8,610 bases of DNA from assembly GCA_946623485.1 (NCBI GenBank), contig CAMORF010000083.1:1-8610 (forward strand), read 5' to 3'. Position numbers and translations under genes: made by a program. Below, in pieces: positions 6,407-8,610 of the stretch (positions are counted from its first letter, which is position 1; each line of letters begins with the position of its first letter). Origin of the DNA: an uncultured Clostridia bacterium (GTDB taxonomy: Bacteria > Bacillota > Clostridia > Lachnospirales > Lachnospiraceae). Under the pieces are notes generated by a model that saw only the letters and a program-made list of their open reading frames with translations, ran no database searches and had not been told where the DNA came from.

Positions 6407-6811
6407 ATGAAAGACTGTAATTGCATTTTCTGCAAAATCGCGGGCGGAGAGATTCCGTCGGCTACACTCTATGAGGATGAAGAATTCCGGGTGATTCTTG
6501 ACCTGAATCCGGCATCGAAGGGGCACTCCCTGATTCTGCCGAAGGAGCATTACGCAAACCTGTTTGAGATTCCGGAGGATGTCCTCGGGCGTGCCGCCGG
6601 GGTGGCAAAGAAGATCGGCGCAAAGCTGCTTGAAGGTCTGCATGCGACTGGCTTGAATGTACTTCAGAACAACGGGGTGAGTTCAGGGCAGACGGTATTC
6701 CATTTCCACATGCACCTGATTCCACGCTATGACGGTGACGCACTGGGTCTGGCATGGAAGCCGGGCAAGCTTACGGAAGCCGACAGGGATGAGATCCTGG
6801 GGATCTTCTGA
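6407..6811 (+). CDS. HIT (histidine triad) family protein, Hint-like
   Basis: The 134-residue protein is a Hint-type histidine triad hydrolase/transferase; the family cleaves nucleoside phosphoramidates and similar AMP-linked compounds in the cytoplasm. The triad is HFHMHLIP with H99, H101 (expected nucleophile) and H103. The N-terminus CIFCKIAGGEIPS carries the C-x-x-C (C6, C9) found in the zinc-binding Firmicute subgroup, and KGHSLILPKEHYANLFE (38-54) is the usual second conserved block. It is full length. ATG 6407 is chosen because AGGAGG (6395-6400) precedes it by 6 bases; an open frame extends upstream to 6341 but has no ribosome binding site. It is the last gene of the rightward group and converges on the folate gene. 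Confidence 0.95.
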   Translation: MKDCNCIFCKIAGGEIPSATLYEDEEFRVILDLNPASKGHSLILPKEHYANLFEIPEDVLGRAAGVAKKIGAKLLEGLHATGLNVLQNNGVSSGQTVFHFHMHLIPRYDGDALGLAWKPGKLTEADRDEILGIF

Positions 6812-6942
6812 ATGTTCTTTATTCGTATGCTGCGGTCCACGGCCTGCGCCTGCAGGATGAAAAGACAGTTAAGATACAAGATGATGAAAAGACAGCCGGG
6901 AAGCAGGTTGAAAAGACATTCAAGATGTACGGGATATCTTGC
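6812..6942. other. Convergent spacer with imperfect TGAAAAGACA repeats
   Basis: The 131-base gap between the convergent HIT and cyclo-ligase genes has no clear hairpin terminator. It carries three copies of a TGAAAAGACA core at 6858, 6885 and 6909, spaced 27 and 24 bases apart with decayed flanks. A 44-codon frame begins at ATG 6812, directly after the HIT stop, and ends at TAA 6944-6946; it would give a very basic peptide with MKRQ, MKRQ and LKRH repeats. It lacks a convincing ribosome binding site, so I leave it uncalled as a gene. Confidence 0.6.
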
Positions 6943-7779
6943 TTAAGATCGTGAGACAGCGCTGCCTGCGCAGATACATGTCTGGTCCGTAATCAGGACC
7001 TGGGGGCGGATATCCGTGTCTTCATGCGGCACATGGCGGAAAAGCTGGAAGTGAAAAGCGATGGCTGCGGCAGGGTGTGCGGGATGAAGCTGCAGGTAGC
7101 GGTCGTAATAACCTCCGCCGTAACCGATCCGGTTCAGGGAGCGGTCAAAAGCGACGCCGGGCATAATGATGAGCGCATGCTCTTCCTCATCCATGCAAGG
7201 GCAGAATGCGGGATCCGGCTCCGGGATCTGAAAGCGGGGCTTCGCAGGAGAAGACGCGGCATTCAAAGACGTGCTGTTCTCGGACCGGATGCAAACATGG
7301 TCAAGGGAGCGGATCCCATAAAACCGCATGCGCTTTCCCTCTACACGGGGAAGCGCTGTTTTTTTTCCCGCTTTCAGGCAGTGCTCGATCAGGGCACGTG
7401 TCTGTACCTCTCCGGGAAGATCCATATAGAGAAAGACGGCCTCTGCGCTCCGGAAGAGATCCAGCGCAAGAACGCGGGAAACGATCCGGGCGCTCATACG
7501 CGCAAGATCGTCCGGGCAATGCGCGGCATATTCCTGCCGCCGGGCTGCGACGATCCTGCGGATCTGTTTCTTCTCAAGCTCCTCAGTAACCTCAAGCTTC
7601 TCAGGCTCGTCTGGTCTATCCGGCTTGTCCAACATATCCAACATATCCAACATATTCAGCTGATCCGGTTCCTCCGCCTGCGTAGATTGTTCAAACGGTC
7701 CGGGCTTCTTGAACGCTTCGGACTTCCCGGACGCTGAAAACAGCGCGGACTTCCAAATATTTTTTTCGTGATCTTTCAT
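6943..7779 (-). CDS. 5-formyltetrahydrofolate cyclo-ligase (MTHFS)
   Basis: The enzyme uses ATP to convert 5-formyl-THF to 5,10-methenyl-THF, returning this storage folate to one-carbon metabolism. The diagnostic block is PGVAFD (207-212) followed by RIGYGGGYYDRYL (217-229); a basic helix KKQIRRIVAARRQ (70-82), FLYMDLPGEVQT and FQIPEP also fit the family. The product has 278 residues, while family members are usually near 180-200, because the conserved core begins only around residue 68. The N-terminal extension is low-complexity and acidic, with three MLD triplets and a PDRPDEPEK run. ATG 7779 is preferred over TTG 7803 because the promoter 7816-7844 would start the transcript near 7809. No ribosome binding site is well spaced for 7779 (GGAGG is 17 bases away), so a start inside the extension remains possible. 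Confidence 0.85.
   Translation of the reverse strand: MKDHEKNIWKSALFSASGKSEAFKKPGPFEQSTQAEEPDQLNMLDMLDMLDKPDRPDEPEKLEVTEELEKKQIRRIVAARRQEYAAHCPDDLARMSARIVSRVLALDLFRSAEAVFLYMDLPGEVQTRALIEHCLKAGKKTALPRVEGKRMRFYGIRSLDHVCIRSENSTSLNAASSPAKPRFQIPEPDPAFCPCMDEEEHALIIMPGVAFDRSLNRIGYGGGYYDRYLQLHPAHPAAAIAFHFQLFRHVPHEDTDIRPQVLITDQTCICAGSAVSRS
7629..7655. repeat. 9-bp tandem repeat, 3 copies, inside cyclo-ligase gene
   Basis: CCAACATAT occurs three times exactly at 7629-7637, 7638-7646 and 7647-7655. On the coding (leftward) strand it encodes three consecutive Met-Leu-Asp triplets in the non-conserved N-terminal extension. Being a multiple of three, changes in copy number would not shift the frame. Confidence 0.9.
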
Positions 7780-7815
7780 CTTCCTATTCCCAAAAGCCTC
7801 CAATCCGTGTAAAAT

Positions 7816-7844
7816 AGTATACGTCTTAACACTGTTCCTGTGAA
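7816..7844 (-). promoter_or_regulatory. Sigma-A promoter of the cyclo-ligase gene
   Basis: Read leftward, TTCACA (7844-7839) and TATACT (7821-7816) are separated by exactly 17 bases and each matches the consensus at 5 of 6 positions. Transcription would start near 7809, about 30 bases before ATG 7779. This is the best promoter in the window. Confidence 0.65.
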
Positions 7845-8076
7845 GAGGAAGGCTCGGAGCGGAATGTGTTGGACGTATAATTGATGTATGTTTCTATTCA
7901 TGATTTTAATGTGGTTCATGTAGTTCCCATACACAGTTGTGCGTTCCAATGTGCAAAGGGTTTTGGGTGATAAAAAGGTGATATGATTCCGGATCCGGTG
8001 CTGTATTCAGGAACAGGGCAGCTTTAAGACAAAAGTAACTGTTTCACAAATCAGTTTCTTAAAGGGAGGTAAATAA
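7845..8076. other. Leader and upstream region of the aquaporin gene
   Basis: This part of the 297-base divergent gap is AT-rich and holds the possible rightward -10 boxes, an imperfectly understood palindrome CACAGTTGTG (7932-7941, CACA/TGTG arms) and the exact palindrome CCGGATCCGG (7989-7998). A weak AACTG/CAGTT pairing (8037-8041 with 8052-8056) lies just before the ribosome binding site. I recognise no riboswitch or small gene here. Confidence 0.5.
7876..7881 (+). promoter_or_regulatory. Possible -10 box of the aquaporin promoter
   Basis: TATAAT is a perfect -10 hexamer on the rightward strand, but 16-18 bases upstream the sequence (around TCGGAG) is a poor -35. Use of this box would give a leader of nearly 190 bases. 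A second option, TTGATG (7881-7886) and TTTAAT (7905-7910) with 18 bases between, overlaps it. Confidence 0.3.
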
Positions 8077-8610
8077 ATGACGGAAGGGGTGAGGAAATAT
8101 CTTGCCGAGTTTATCGGCACCTTTGTACTGGTTTTGGTCGCGTGCGGAGTCGCTGCGGTGACAGGATGCAATGGGGAGGCGAACGGATCTTATATCCTGA
8201 CTGCACTTGCATTTGGTCTGGTCATCGTCGCAATGGCGTACTCGATCGGAAACGTATCTGGCTGCCACATCAATCCGGCGGTTTCGCTCGGCGTTCTTTT
8301 GAACGGCGGGATGGAAGTGACGGACTTTATCGGCTATATCGCAGCTCAGTTTCTGGGCGCGATCTGTGGAGCCGCAGTTTTACGTTCCCTGATCGGAACG
8401 GAACTTGGACTTGGCTGCAATGGGCTATATGACGGCAGCGTTATGAAGTCACTCATTGTCGAGATTATCCTGACCTGCATTTTCGTACTTGCTGTGCTGG
8501 GCGCAACATCCAAGATCGAGAACAGCCACGTGGCCGGACTCGTGATCGGCGGATCCCTGACATTGGTTCACCTGTTCGGGATCTATTTCACCGGCACCAG
8601 CGTGAACCCG
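8077..8610 (+). CDS. Aquaporin Z-like channel (MIP family), 3' end outside window
   Basis: The visible 178 codons encode a major intrinsic protein that conducts water across the cytoplasmic membrane. The N-terminus YLAEFIGTFVLVL is typical helix 1, the first NPA motif lies in GCHINPAVSLG (66-68), and the sequence ends at the second motif, SVNP (175-178), cut by the window edge. LTLVHLFGIYFTGTSVNP closely follows the matching part of E. coli AqpZ, including the selectivity-filter histidine (H165 here), which is replaced by glycine in glycerol facilitators; hence a water-selective type is favoured. The family's usual 220-240 residues mean about 45-60 are missing. ATG 8077 has an excellent ribosome binding site, AAAGGGAGGT (8061-8070), 6 bases upstream. 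It diverges from the cyclo-ligase gene. Confidence 0.93.
   Translation, partial: MTEGVRKYLAEFIGTFVLVLVACGVAAVTGCNGEANGSYILTALAFGLVIVAMAYSIGNVSGCHINPAVSLGVLLNGGMEVTDFIGYIAAQFLGAICGAAVLRSLIGTELGLGCNGLYDGSVMKSLIVEIILTCIFVLAVLGATSKIENSHVAGLVIGGSLTLVHLFGIYFTGTSVNP

Noticed and set aside
7206..7589. Rightward open frames opposite the cyclo-ligase (7024-7737 and 7206-7589)
   Set aside because: They are antisense to a gene with the diagnostic GYGGGYYDRYL motif and its own promoter, and show no domain of their own.
1..8610. Mobile element, phage, tRNA, rRNA or defence system
   Set aside because: No transposase, integrase, phage or toxin-antitoxin gene, no terminal inverted repeats, and no tRNA- or rRNA-like sequence were seen; the genes present are mainly metabolic and membrane housekeeping functions.

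Overview
The window looks like chromosomal DNA from an anaerobic, fermentative Firmicute, most likely a GC-rich member of the Clostridia (Lachnospiraceae-like). The grounds are purine-rich GGAGG-type ribosome binding sites before most genes, a full-length fused AdhE, a Clostridia-style secreted DUF6612-like protein, and the general protein flavour. The assignment is by impression; no database was searched. Base composition of the genes is clearly above 50% GC.

Layout. Positions 1-100 hold three good copies and one decayed copy of a 25-bp tandem repeat, followed by a strong rho-independent terminator (101-141) pointing rightwards; it probably closes a rightward gene outside the window. Leftward from 3547 to 153 lies a two-gene unit: adhE (bifunctional acetaldehyde/alcohol dehydrogenase) and, 17 bp behind it, an APH/choline-kinase-fold phosphotransferase whose ribosome binding site overlaps the adhE stop. 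A 352-bp divergent intergenic region (3548-3899) carries possible promoters, a Rex-like half-site and a possible folded leader RNA closed by a perfect 10-bp stem (3740-3837). Rightward genes then follow: an exported DUF6612-like protein (3900-5516), a GC-rich minisatellite of 14-bp monomers arranged partly in 42-bp trimers (5521-5660), a rhomboid intramembrane protease (5742-6341) and a HIT-family nucleotide hydrolase/transferase (6407-6811). Convergent to these is a 5-formyltetrahydrofolate cyclo-ligase with an unusual repeat-bearing N-terminal extension (6943-7779), read from a good sigma-A-type promoter. A divergent, window-truncated aquaporin Z-like channel begins at 8077.

How the genes fit together. 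AdhE disposes of acetyl-CoA and NADH as ethanol; the co-transcribed kinase has no obvious link to that chemistry. The HIT protein and the cyclo-ligase are housekeeping enzymes of nucleotide and folate metabolism. The exported protein and the rhomboid protease are adjacent, co-directional and, unexpectedly, in one reading frame separated by a single TAA and 75 sense codons.

Most of the window is ordinary. The parts that known families do not explain are the folded leader candidate, the exported protein/rhomboid pair with its intervening satellite, and the recurrence of unrelated short tandem repeats at gene borders (25-bp, 14/42-bp, 24-27-bp and 9-bp).
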